From Eustoma russellianum (taxonomy: Eukaryota > Streptophyta > Magnoliopsida > Gentianales > Gentianaceae), in assembly GCA_036186865.1 (NCBI GenBank), contig AP025054.1, positions 25,176,596 to 25,240,595 of the forward strand: DNA of 64,000 nt. The letters run 5' to 3'. Below the pieces are notes generated by a model that saw only the letters and a list, made by a program, of their open reading frames with translations, did no database searches and was not told the origin of the DNA. Within the stretch, counting starts at the first letter, position 1. The number at the start of each line of letters is the position of its first letter. The position numbers and the translations under genes are program-made. Below are positions 1 to 10,179 of the stretch, one piece after another.

Positions 1-1194
1 AGGTAGACTTTATTATGTACAAAATGTGCTATATAAAATTGTGCTAGCTGTTATCTTCAAAACCGTTATTGAAGCAGTTGTATGTAGCTTTTAGAATATA
101 TTAGAACCTGTAATGTTTATGTTAAAAAGTGTATTTGATTGTTAGTAAACTATTTTAGAAGAATAAGTTTAGTTGGTACACTTTTAGCAAGAAAAGTGAC
201 AAACAGGAAAAATTATTGGAACATGCCAGATTCATGTTACGTCTTGTGAGACTCGAAAAGGGACCCTAGAAACGTGAAAATGGGCTAATCTTTGGTAGGA
301 TGATAGCCTTATGTGTTTGTTAAATCTGTGAGTTGTAATTTTGGAAAAAGGACTTGTGGTTTATTTATAATAAAATTTTTAGCGAAGGCTGGTCAGTCCA
401 GATTCTGCATGTACCTATCTTTAGAAAAATAATTAGATGACCACCTTAGACCCCTTGGATGGCTCTGAAATTTTTATGGAAATCACTTAAGACATAGGGG
501 AAAATTTCCATGTAAATAAATCAACCTGGAACCACCATTTTAAGGTTTAACAACTGAGTTGAAGTTAACAGTACAAAACTAGAAAACAGGACAAAATTAT
601 GGCATGATGTTGTGAGGCCTTATTGTTTCGAATTTGGGCTCATGTATGTTATTGGGCTTATGAATATTACTTCTTGGTATGTCCATTATGTTTTCAGGTA
701 TTGGTCCAAATTAAATAAAAAATTATGGGCTTGAAAGAAAAGCGAAAGACAGGTACTGTGCTGCTGGATTCAGCAGTACCCTGTTTTGGTAATTTAATGA
801 TTTCAGGGTTCTATTTGTCTTATAGCGCTACGAAATTTTTATGTCAAGTAGATAAGACTCCCCTAAGAATATGTATGTCATGGGATCATGAAAATGAGCC
901 GAAACTATGGGGTTTGAGGCCGCATGAACAGAACCTTAATTCTGGAAATTTTTCCAGCTTAAGGAATAAGGCATGATGAGTATTACGTGATGCATCTAGT
1001 CATGAATTCCATGTTGCACGTCATACATTGCATCATCATCCTTTGTATGACTTATAATACTGATTTTATGACAAAGAACGATGAAAAAGCGCTTTCAAAG
1101 AAAAGATTTCAGTTTTGGAAAGAACGATTTCCATTGGTACCATTTAATTCTGGCCAGCATAACCCGCTCCAGATCCGAGGTTAATTGATCTGTG

Positions 1195-1395
1195 GATGAT
1201 TATGACCGTACAGGCCCGGAGAGAATAGACCTGGTTATGATGATTATGACCATTCAGGCCCGGAGAGAATAGACCAGATAATGATGATTTATGACCATAC
1301 AGGCCCGGAGAGAATAGACCTGATGACAATGATTGATGCTATGACCGTTTCAAGAGAATGTTATGACCGCCTCAGATCCGGATATAATAGATCTG
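1195..1395 (+). repeat. Minisatellite inside gypsy LTR
   Basis: Units of about 44-50 bp begin with TATGACC (at about 1201, 1245, 1290, 1340 and 1362) and contain CAGGCCCGGAGAGAATAGACC or a degenerate form. The last units change to CAGATCCGGATATAATAGATC. The same array, with the same drift in the last units, is present at 7981-8205. Confidence 0.9.
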
Positions 1396-2096
1396 AATAC
1401 TCACTCCTCTCATTTTATTTACAATGATGTTTTGAAAGAAAGAATGAAAGAACTTGTCCTCATCTTTTATCATGACGCATCGCATATGCATACGCATACA
1501 TACGGCATTTTGTATGGCTAGTTGAATAATTGATGTACTATCGCTTAGGCTATGATGATATGTTTTGATATTTCCGAAGTTAGGATCTAATAAGATTTCT
1601 TATCTCTTAAGTTATGATCCTATGTCCTTACGAATGATGAAGTGAAAGTCAGGTATGTGGCAAATCCAAACTTTTTGGGGTTTGGTTCTTGTGTGTATTT
1701 TCCATTTCATTCATGATTATTTGTGGTTTACTTGCTGGTGACGTTGTCACTCACCCTATTACTTTTCCTTCCTAGAGCCTCTAGGAAATTGGGTCGAATG
1801 GATCGAGGACGAGCCTAGGGTCCCCTATCCATAGGCGTGCGAGAGAGGATAGCTGCAAGACTTAGTATGATGACTTATGATTGATGAACTTATGATGGGA
1901 TTTGATGTTGGACATCTCTTTTATTTTGGTGGACTTTGATGTAGACAATGTTATGAATATTTGGCATGTTTTACTTTAAAGTTTCTATTCTGCCTCAATT
2001 TTTACTTACCTGAAGATGTGTAAGCGGAAACATCCATATATTTCAATATGAACTATGATATGATATGGATTGATGCCTGGTACTCTCTGTAGTGAA

Positions 2097-2116
2097 GTAC
2101 GGTGGGCGCACCGTAC
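2097..2116. other. Perfect inverted repeat near LTR 3' end
   Basis: GTACGGTG and CACCGTAC form an 8-bp perfect stem around a GGCG loop, 27 bp before the LTR terminus. Versions of this hairpin occur near the 3' end of most gypsy LTRs in the window (2457-2477, 8857-8880, 26857-26878, and degenerate near 44010 and 48263). Position suggests the R/U5 part of the transcript; a role in RNA folding or 3'-end formation is only inference. Confidence 0.7.
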
Positions 2117-2143
2117 GCAGATGAGCCGGTGCGGGGCGCTACA

Positions 2144-2505
2144 CAGGGAATGGTCTAGAATGGATTGATAATGAGCCTCGAGTTCTGTATCCGTAGACGT
2201 GAGAGTGGATTTCAGCTTAAGGATTTTTGTGATGGGCTTATGTTTTGTTACTTATTTTGGGGACATTAATTTCGGATTTACCTTTATTTTGTGGACTTGG
2301 TTGTAAACTCTATGCCAAATATTCGGAATTGTTTTCTTTAAAAGTTTTTATTTTGCCTAAATTTTGCTTACCTGTTAAGATGATGACATTGTAGTGGACG
2401 ATTTTGGCATGGACTGTGATATGTTATGCATTGATGCCTGGTACTTTCCGTAGCGAAGTACAGCGGGTGCACCGTACCCGGGCAGGCTGAGTACGGGGCG
2501 CTATA
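2144..2505 (+). repeat. Residual 3' end of the 5' LTR of a gypsy element
   Basis: It matches the last roughly 365 bp of the solo LTR at 5606-8909: GTAGAATGGATTGA, then TGAGCCTCGAGTTC, then the GTACTTTCCGTAGCGAAGTAC terminal block. It ends GGGGCGCTATA (expected CTACA) directly before a primer binding site, so it is the 5' LTR of the element whose gag starts at 2820. The rest of this LTR was displaced leftward by the LTR insertion ending at 2143. Confidence 0.75.
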
Positions 2506-2507
2506 GG

Positions 2508-2520
2508 TGGTATCAGCGCC
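2508..2520 (+). other. Primer binding site (tRNA-iMet type)
   Basis: TGGTATCAGCGCC lies 2 bp after the LTR end. It matches the usual plant TGGTATCAGAGC site for initiator methionine tRNA with one substitution. It fixes the LTR boundary and the plus orientation of this element. Confidence 0.8.
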
Positions 2521-2819
2521 CAGGCTCTAGATTCCGGCAGAATGTAGAACTAAGTTATGATTGTAGAATGTAAGTTTGATCTTAGACATAAGTCATGATC
2601 TTAGAAGAGTGTCGACTTTAGACTAGGATGACTTAGACTAGAATTAAGACCTTAACCTAATGATTAAATCCTAGTCGATGAGATTCTAAATGCCTCAAAA
2701 TCTAATCTGAATCTTATCTCCTCTCGTCTTTGTTTAAGTTTCCTTTAAAATATGAATTTATTTCTGTCACATGTCCTGATATTTCAACTCTAAATAAATT
2801 TTGACGCTCCGTAGTGCAG

Positions 2820-3744
2820 ATGGCTCGACCTCGTGGCAGACCCGCTAGTGCCTGAACCGCTGCACAGGAGCCGCTCCCTCCACAGCCTCAGGAGCCCGTT
2901 CCTCCTCCACCTGCTTAGGTCCCTCTGCCACCACCACCGCAAGATCAAAACCCACCTCCTGCTCAGAACAATCCTCCACCTCAGGGGCCCTCACCTCAGA
3001 TGGTTCCTGATATCCATGCCTTCTAGACTTTCTGCCAGACTGTGACTCAGATTGGCATGGTTATGATGCAGCAAAATCCCCCTCCTCAGCCATATGAGCC
3101 AGTTAGAGATGCACTGTATTATTTTAGAAAACTGAAGAGAGCTAATGTACCACCATTTGAAGGAAAATCAGATCTCGACATTGCAGAAAAGTGGCTTGAT
3201 GAAGTGGAGAACTGCTTCGAATTGATCCGTGCCCCCGAAGAAATGAAAACACAAGCTGTTAGACCATTTTTGCTTGGAGAAGCAAATCAGTGGTGGAAAG
3301 CTAATCTGAAATCTTTGTCAAGACCGATACCATGGGAGAGATTCTTACAAGAATTCAATAAGTTCTACACTCCCCCATAGTTAAGCTGCAAAAAAGACAC
3401 GAATTTGAGTCACTAAAGAAAGAGCAAGGGATGACTGTTGCTGATTATGCAAATAAGTTTATAGCCTTAGGAAGATTTCAGCCATTGACGATGAATGATG
3501 AAGAGACAAAGATGTTGAAATTTGAAAGAGGGTTAAATCCGAGGATAAGAACCTGGCTTGTTAATGAAAATCCCGCAAATTTTGGAGAATTGCTAGATGC
3601 CTGCTACAAGATTGAGAGAGACATCATCCGACGCAACAAGATTGGTCAGAAGAGGGGAAGAGAAGCATCTGGAAGTGGGGGATCCCGTAAGGCAGCGAAG
3701 CAGAATTTCAAAGGACCCGGTCCTCAGGGAAAGAAAAGAAAAGA
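2820..3744 (+). pseudogene. Ty3/gypsy gag remnant
   Basis: The start ATG at 2820 opens with MARPRGRP and is followed by a Pro/Gln-rich stretch with early stops. The retrotransposon gag (capsid) domain follows at about 3120-3620. It shows KWLDEVENCFELIRAPEEM, a GEANQWW tract, the FNKFYTPP tract and, in another frame, MTVADYANKFIALGRF and KFERGLNPRIRTWL. A one-base loss near 3378 shifts the frame inside the capsid. A basic tail (KRGREASGSGG) follows. Gag would form the virus-like particle. The zinc knuckle and all of pol are missing, because at about 3745, within an A-rich stretch, the sequence switches to copia-type material. Relatives are the gags of gypsy A (11601) and gypsy B (44352). Confidence 0.85.
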
Positions 3745-4715
3745 AACGTTTAATTTAAGACAAGAAATTGTCAGAATCTTCTAACACAAATCTTGTATCT
3801 CAATTAAACGATTCAAAAGAAGAGTCGTCGTGCATTATAAATTAATTAAAATATGAGATTTCCTCCTTAAAGTATGAGAACACTGAGATGAAAGTCGAGA
3901 TTTCAAATTTCAAATGAAGAAACGCAAATTTAGAGAAGACCGTAAAACAAATTCGATTCGGGTACAAGCATGCTAGATCGTCTCATTTTCTCCCAAAAGC
4001 ATGAAAATGATAAAACCGGATTAGTGTATATGGAAGATATAAAGTATAAAATAAGTCTACCAACTTTATTTTATCTAATGAACTGAGTGCATTCAAGACA
4101 ACTATACTGCCTAAGAAGATATCAAGTGCACCACCCACTATATTTCATTGCACTTCTGCTTTTTCATCTCATACGAAATATAATCATGTGTCGTATAGAT
4201 ATGAAAGACACGACATTCATGCAACACAAATGCATCTAGATCACGGACCATGCACACTAACAAAGAGGCATATCAAAAACGAAAATCATACCATGTGCAT
4301 GATACCATACTTGGCCATAGGCCAAACGAATTTGCACCTAACACCTATTATATTGCTTCTTCATCTCTTTTCTCACCTTTTGTAAGACTGAGGAAGGTCA
4401 CCCAAGTTTGGGTACCAAAAGATACATTTCCAAAGGGTTGAATCAATAACCCTTAAGAATGCACTTGAAATGCATGATTTTTGATATACTATAAACTGCT
4501 ATTTCTTTCCATTTTTACTTGTATTTTTGATGACATTTACAAAATAAAGGGGGAGAGAAAAGAATGATTTAAGGGGGAGAGAAGCATGATTTAAGAAGGA
4601 GCACAAGACGATATGGAATTCAAAATTCAAAATTCAAATTTGCGCATAATTGTAGGGGGAGCAATCACTTTTAAATCATGAAATGTTATTTTTTTAAATC
4701 ATCAAAGGGGGAGAT
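3745..4715 (+). pseudogene. Copia C internal remnant (SIRE-like gag linker to PPT)
   Basis: This is heavily decayed copia-type internal sequence without a long ORF. At about 4240-4440 one frame reads ...PFVRLRKVTQVWVPKDTF. The QVWVPK motif is typical of the region after the second zinc knuckle of SIRE-like copia polyproteins. Pol is absent. After about 4500 comes 3' non-coding sequence with several AAGGGGGAGA runs, the last at 4703-4714 being the polypurine tract of a LTR that starts near 4716. The left boundary with gypsy gag at 3745 is approximate. Lineage is inferred from the motif and the PPT/LTR style. Confidence 0.55.
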
Positions 4716-4930
4716 TTTTGAGAAAAAGGGTTTGAGTGATTTACAAATGCATGATTTAAATGCTACGTGCTTACGAAATGCATGAATGAATTATTACTTG
4801 ACACGTTTGTGCGATAAACATGGTTTATATGCTTATATATATTGTTGCCGTACTAACAAGCCATGAAGCGTTAAAGCTTACATCATATGGCAAACATTTG
4901 TTGTCTTTGTACTATTTTTAGGTGCCACAA

Positions 4931-4993
4931 TTAATGAACTAAACTAGTTCATTAAGTAGAGTGCTTAAGTTAATGAACTAACTAGTTCATTAA
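4931..4993. repeat. Pair of TTAATGAACTA inverted repeats
   Basis: Two palindromes lie in tandem: TTAATGAACTA-AAC-TAGTTCATTAA (4931-4955) and TTAATGAACTA-AC-TAGTTCATTAA (4970-4993). The second LTR copy has the same pair, slightly decayed, at 9102-9126 and 9141-9164. They sit in the presumed U3 region. Confidence 0.75.
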
Positions 4994-5234
4994 ATGAAGA
5001 CATATTTGGAGAAAGCTATATGGCAACAAATTTGAGAATGGAAAGTCTTCTCCCCATTCCATTTACACGCCTCATATATATATCCATATTTTAAAAAAAG
5101 GCACAATACACATATATTCTGACGTACAACCAACACGTCACATATATTATAAATGTACGTCGACGTCACACCACTATATACACCTTATATTTATGAGCAT
5201 ATTCAGGTCTTATATCATATGATATAAGTCATGA

Positions 5235-5242
5235 TGACGTCA
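5235..5242 (+). promoter_or_regulatory. TGACGTCA box in copia C LTR (first copy)
   Basis: A perfect palindromic TGACGTCA, the core bound by plant TGA-class bZIP factors (as-1/CRE-like), lies about 0.5 kb into the LTR and is preserved at the matching place in the second copy (9422). Function is inferred from motif and position only. Confidence 0.4.
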
Positions 5243-5605
5243 AAATTAACGACATGTTACAAGGTCACAAACCAAAAAATTATCGTATCGGGTGACTACC
5301 AAAACTTCATTGACATGTCACGTACTTGCCATATAAAGATGGCCAGCCCATATACATCAAAAATGACCAAGAATTTTGTGGCTCACATGTTGAAATCAGC
5401 CACTAAATCATTCCATGTTGGCACACACAGATCACCCACAAGAACCGTGATTTAAGGGGAGCACAAGATGGTATGGAATTCAAAATTCAAAATTCAAATT
5501 TGCATATAATTGTATGGGGAGCGATCACATTTAAATCATGAACCAATGTTATTTTGTAAATCATCAAAAGGGAGAGATTGTTGAGAAAAAGGGTTTGAGT
5601 GATTT

Positions 5606-8600
5606 TGTTGTACCCAACAAAAATCACTCTGTATCTCCGACTCTTATGAAGTGGTTTAATAAAATATCAGTTCTTCCAAGTGTATTTTATTAAGTTTTCT
5701 TATTATTGCTTCTTCAATTAAATTTCCTTAAAGTAAATGTCATAATAAATAGTATAGTGATATAAGTATGTATCATGAAGCAAGTGAAATGACAAATCTA
5801 CCCTCTCAAAATTTCCCCCTACCTCCGGGTATACCATGGTTATCCATGAGACCTCCTTTATCAACTACTCTAGTTACTTTACTTAACCCATGCTCAAAAG
5901 CAACCATGTAGTAAATGTCTCAAGACACCAAATAACCTTCATAATTGTGTCCCATGCACATGAAGAGTCTCCTTCTCCTCCTTTGTGTAAAACAGCCGGG
6001 TACCTTCTTCTTGGTACTCCATGAAACCTTCTTCAAGATTTCTCTAGAAGCTTCACTCCCTTCCTACCTCACAATTACTCTCAAGGGTTCATCCCAAGAT
6101 AATCACAAAATGCCTTTTGCACACTTAGGCAAATCTTCAATCACCTCATACGGCTAGCTTGGATTTAGGAGACTCAAGACCATCTTCAAGCTCTAAATTT
6201 CATCTACGTAAGTGGCATTCTAACTTCCAAGTGAATTCCACATTTCAAATAATAAAGCTCACATTGTGCCTCCTTTTTCCTTACAAAAACTGTGACCCTT
6301 AATGGTCACTAGGGGAAGATCTCTCAAGCTATTAGGAGAAGCTAGAATCTTGGTGGTTGGACCTCCTTCAATCTCCATTTAAGATCTATTTTGGTAAGGA
6401 AATTTAGCCTCATTCTAGTTCTTTTATTCATTTAAATGATAGCCAATGTTCCCCTTCATTTCCTCCCTACAAACCGTATGTTCCCTAGTGAAGTTGGAGG
6501 AAACTTCAATCCATTTCAACCAAGGCTGAAGCTAGGGGAAAGTTTCTAAGCTCAAGAGAGGCAAGTATACTCTAGACATTCTTGACTTATTTGTGAATGT
6601 GTATGCTTGAATGTCTAGTTATTTTTAAGTCATGAATCTTAGTTGAATTACTAAGTGTAAAGCATGGGAAATTGGTTGTTTTATAAGGGAAAGTATTGGC
6701 ATGTTGAGTGATTTTCTCTATGGATGTGTTATGTGCCTAACTTGAACATAATATGCGACTTATTCTTCACAAAACCAGGCTATTTTGGAGATTTGTTGAA
6801 AAGTGAACTAACTCTTGCTAGGAATAGAATTTATGAACCATAAATGTACAAAAAATGGCATGTTCTATGTGTAGTTTATGGGACTGTTGGCGTGGGTATG
6901 GCATAGCTTAAAGAACATTAGGAGACCTGAAAAGTTCATATTAAAATGTGTATTTGGTGGTTAGCAAGTTATTTTAGGGGTTGAAGTGGAGTTAAGAAAT
7001 GTTTGAATAGCAAAAGTGATGAAGTGCAGGATTCTCTGAAACTGGACAGTTTTGAGTAGCCACTTGCTTGGCCTTAAAATGAACCTTAGGAGTGTGCAAT
7101 TGAGCTAAATTTTGGTGTGATGGTAGCTTGATATGTTAGTAAATTTGCGAGGTGGATATTCTGTAAAAGAGCTTGTGGTTTGGCCCCAATTGAATTTTTA
7201 GTGAGAATGGGTCACTGCAGAACCTGTAGGTACCTAGGATTGCCTTGAAATTTTTATGATAATTACCTAAGACATAGATGTACACGTCCATGCAAGGAAA
7301 TTAGCTCGAAACAACTTTTTTGAGGGTTAACAACTGAGATGAATGTCACGGTGCAAAACTGGAAAACAGGGCAATCTGATGGTGTGTTTTGTGAGGCCTT
7401 GATCTTGTTTATTTAGACTTGTATGTGATGTTTGGGCATATGAATATTATTCTTTAGTATTTTGGCTATGTTTTCCAGGTGATAGTACTAATTGAATATT
7501 GTATTATGCCTCTTGGAACTGAGGTAAGGCGGGTACTGTGCTGCAAAATTCAGCAGTACCCCTTGCTAGTAATTTAATGTTTTGAAGGTCTTAGACACCT
7601 TGAAATGTTAACAAATTTTTATGGCATGTGCCTAAGATTCCATTATGCATGTGTGTGGCATAATGTTATGGAAATAGGCTCTGAATTGATGATTTTGAGA
7701 CCGTATCAACAGGGCATTACTGCTGGACTGTTTTGCCACTTATGAGATAAGTCCGTATATGATTTCTATGATATAATTGATCATGAATTGCATGTTGCAT
7801 ATCATGCATTGCATTGTCCATGTTCATGTGACTATGAGACTGATTTTTATGCCAAATAAATTTAAGAGAAGCTCTTTTGAAGATAAGATTTTGGTTTTGA
7901 AAGAAAGACTCCTATGGTACCATTAATTCCTGGCCAGCACAACCCGCTCCAGATCCAGGGTTAATTGATCTGATGATGATTATGACCGTCCAGGCCCGGA
8001 GAAAATAGACCTCAGGATGATGATTATGACCGTCCAGGCCCAGAGATAATAGACCTGAGGATGATGATTATGACCGTCTAGACCCGGAAAGAATAGACCT
8101 GATGATGATGATTGATTATATGACCGTTTCAGATCCGGAAATAATAGATCTGAAGGGAATGATATGACCGTTTCAGATCCGTAGATCATAGATCTGAACC
8201 CTCCTTATTCTTTGTTTTATGACGATTATGTTTTGAAAGAAAGAATGATCGAAATTGGTTCTCATCTTATCATGTTGCACCACATTTGCATATTCATACA
8301 CATTGCATATGATTGTGAGTAGGATGCTTAATTTAATGTCACTTAAGTTACGGTCGTATTACCTTTTATCACTTAAGTTATGATCTTATTACCTTTGCAT
8401 CTAATGGGTTGAAGGTCAGGTACGTTAGGAAATTGAACTTCTTGGGATTTGGTTCTTGTGTACAATTTCCATTTAATTCTTGATTGTTTATGGTATACTT
8501 TCTGGTGACTTTGTCACTCATCCTTTTATTTTTTTCCTAGAGCCCGCAGGGAACGGTGTAGAATGGATTGACTATGAGCCTCGAGTTCCATACTTGTAGA

Positions 8601-8909
8601 CGTGAGAGTGGATTTTAGCTTAAGGATTTTTATGATGGGCTATGTTTTGCGAACTTATTTTGGGGACATTAATTTCGAATTTACCTTTATTTTGCGGACA
8701 TGGTTGTAAACTCTATGTTGGATATTCAGAATGGTTTCCTTTAAAAGCTTTTATTCTACCTAAAATTTTGCTTACCTGTGAAGATGATGACATTGTAGTC
8801 CACGATTTTGGCATGGACTGTTATATGTTATGCATTGACGCCTGGTACTTTCCGTAGCGAAGTACGGCAGTTGCACCGTACCCGGACAGGCCGTGTACGG
8901 GGCGCTACA
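5606..8909 (+). mobile_element. Solo Ty3/gypsy LTR (3304 bp), TSD GATTT
   Basis: It starts TGTTGTACCC and ends GGGGCGCTACA. GATTT occurs directly on both sides (5601-5605 and 8910-8914), and the copia C LTR reads continuously when it is removed. No PBS, gag or pol is present, so it is a solo LTR left by LTR-LTR recombination. It contains a five-unit minisatellite (7981-8205) and the conserved terminal hairpin (8857-8880). It belongs to the same family as the LTRs at 1-2143 and 2144-2505. Confidence 0.92.
7981..8205 (+). repeat. Minisatellite inside solo LTR
   Basis: Five units start with TATGACCGT at 7981, 8025, 8069, 8119 and 8163. The early units contain CAGGCCCGGAG and the last two contain CAGATCCG. 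The array lies about 0.7-0.93 kb from the LTR 3' end, the same relative place as the array at 1195-1395. Confidence 0.9.
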
Positions 8910-9421
8910 GATTTACAAGCGCATGATTTAAATGATATGTTCTTCGAAATGCATGAATGAATTATTACTTGACACGTTTATGCGATAAACATGCTTTATA
9001 TGCTTATATATATTGTTGCCGTACTAACAAGCCATGAAGCGTTAAAGCTTACATCATATGGCAAACATTTGTTGTCTTTGTACTATTTTGAGGTGCCACA
9101 ATTAATGAACCAAACTAGTTCATTAAGTGGAGTGCTTAAGTTAATGAATTAACTAGTTCATTAAATGAAGGCATATTTGGAGAAAGCTTTATGTCAACAA
9201 ATTTGAGAATGGAAAGTCTTCTCCCCATTCCATTTACACGCCTGATATATATTATATAATATATATATCCATATTATTTTAAAAAAGGCACAATACACAT
9301 ATATTCTGATGTATCACCGACATGTCACATATATTATAAACGTACGTCGACGCCACACCACTATATACACCTCATATTTATGAGTATATTCAGGTCTTAT
9401 ATCATATGATAGAAGTCATGG

Positions 9422-9429
9422 TGACGTCA
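9422..9429 (+). promoter_or_regulatory. TGACGTCA box in copia C LTR (second copy)
   Basis: This is the equivalent of the box at 5235 in the other LTR copy. Neighbouring bases differ (GGTGACGTCAAAA against GATGACGTCAAAA) while the 8-bp core is unchanged. Confidence 0.4.
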
Positions 9430-10120
9430 AAATTATTACATGTTACAAGTCACAAGCCAAAAAATTATTGTATCGGGTGACTACCGAAACTTCACCGACA
9501 TGTCACATACTTTCCATATAAAGATGGTCAGAACATATACATCAAAAATGGCAAAACATTTCGTGGCTCACATGTTAAAATCAGAGACTAAATCATTCCA
9601 TGTTGGCACGCAAAAATCACCCACAATTTAGACTAAATTTGTAAAGATTTCAAATTCAAATCCATTTAGGGCATATGGGCGTTTTTCTCTAGTCACATGA
9701 GCTGAACTTTATTTTATGTATATTATGTGTGACAAAATATATATGACATGCACAAGAAGTTTGAATTTAATCGAAGATAAATCGCGTAATCGACGAAAGT
9801 CGAAAATTCGGTTTTTTACGAACACACAACATGGAACTTTTTTTTGGCATAGGTGAAACATGTATCTAGACAATTTTTACACATTCAAGACATGTTAAAG
9901 TGTTCTAGAAAATTCAAAATATGGCTGATTATTATTTACCATATATGTGTAAATATTGTGCATTATTTGACAAAGCTTACTAAAATGAAATTTCAGCGCA
10001 TGTCCAGCTCTCATACATGCCTATTACATCTTGATTATATCCAAGGTGGAGCTTATTTGGTACTTCAATTGGTAGAGAATATGCCACACAAGATTGGTGA
10101 CATTGAAGATGGTACTACAT

Positions 10121-10179
10121 AATCTTGCTTACTTGGCGCAATATGATTTCAAATCATATTGCGGCAAGTAAGCAAGATT
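10121..10179. other. Near-perfect hairpin (29-bp arms) in copia C LTR
   Basis: Arm 1 (10121-10149) and arm 2 (10151-10179) are complementary at 28 of 29 positions with a single-base loop, centred on ATGATTTCAAATCAT. Weaker complementarity (GAAGATG against CATCTTC) extends outward on both sides. It could be a fold-back insertion or a structured transcript region. Only the sequence symmetry is directly seen. Confidence 0.85.

Larger units (their letters stand above)
1..2143 (+). mobile_element. Ty3/gypsy LTR (3' part), inserted in another LTR
   Basis: This is non-coding LTR sequence, truncated on the left by the window edge and ending in the canonical GGGGCGCTACA. It aligns by eye along its length with the solo LTR at 5606-8909. 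Shared marks include the TGTGTATTTG-TTAGTAA region near 130, the repeat array near 1200-1395, the region before CCTAGAGCC near 1770 and the terminal hairpin. Immediately after the CA end the sequence CAGGGAATGG resumes a second LTR of the same family at a point matching the middle of 8530-8560, so this LTR landed inside an older LTR. The likely target duplication is CAGGG at 2144-2148, but the left copy lies outside the window. Short ORFs inside it look like noise. Confidence 0.8.
4587..5447 (+). repeat. First unit of an 861-bp tandem duplication (PPT plus LTR start)
   Basis: The unit begins TGATTTAAG...GGAGCACAAGA and holds the AATTCAAAATTC repeats, a PPT-like AAAGGGGGAGA, the LTR start near 4716 and LTR sequence to 5447. 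At 5448 the sequence restarts with the same TGATTTAAGGGGAGCACAAGA. The second unit continues to 5605, is interrupted by the solo LTR, and resumes at 8910. In the first unit the LTR start has decayed from TGTTGAG to TTTTGAG. Confidence 0.8.

Noticed and set aside
1195..1395. Regular repeats that could suggest a CRISPR array
   Set aside because: Units are directly adjacent and drift gradually with no unique spacers, the sequence is a plant LTR, and the same array recurs at 7981-8205.
2508..2520. Possible tRNA fragments at TGGTATCAGAGC-like sites
   Set aside because: These are primer binding sites directly after LTR ends; no cloverleaf, anticodon arm or other tRNA parts are present.
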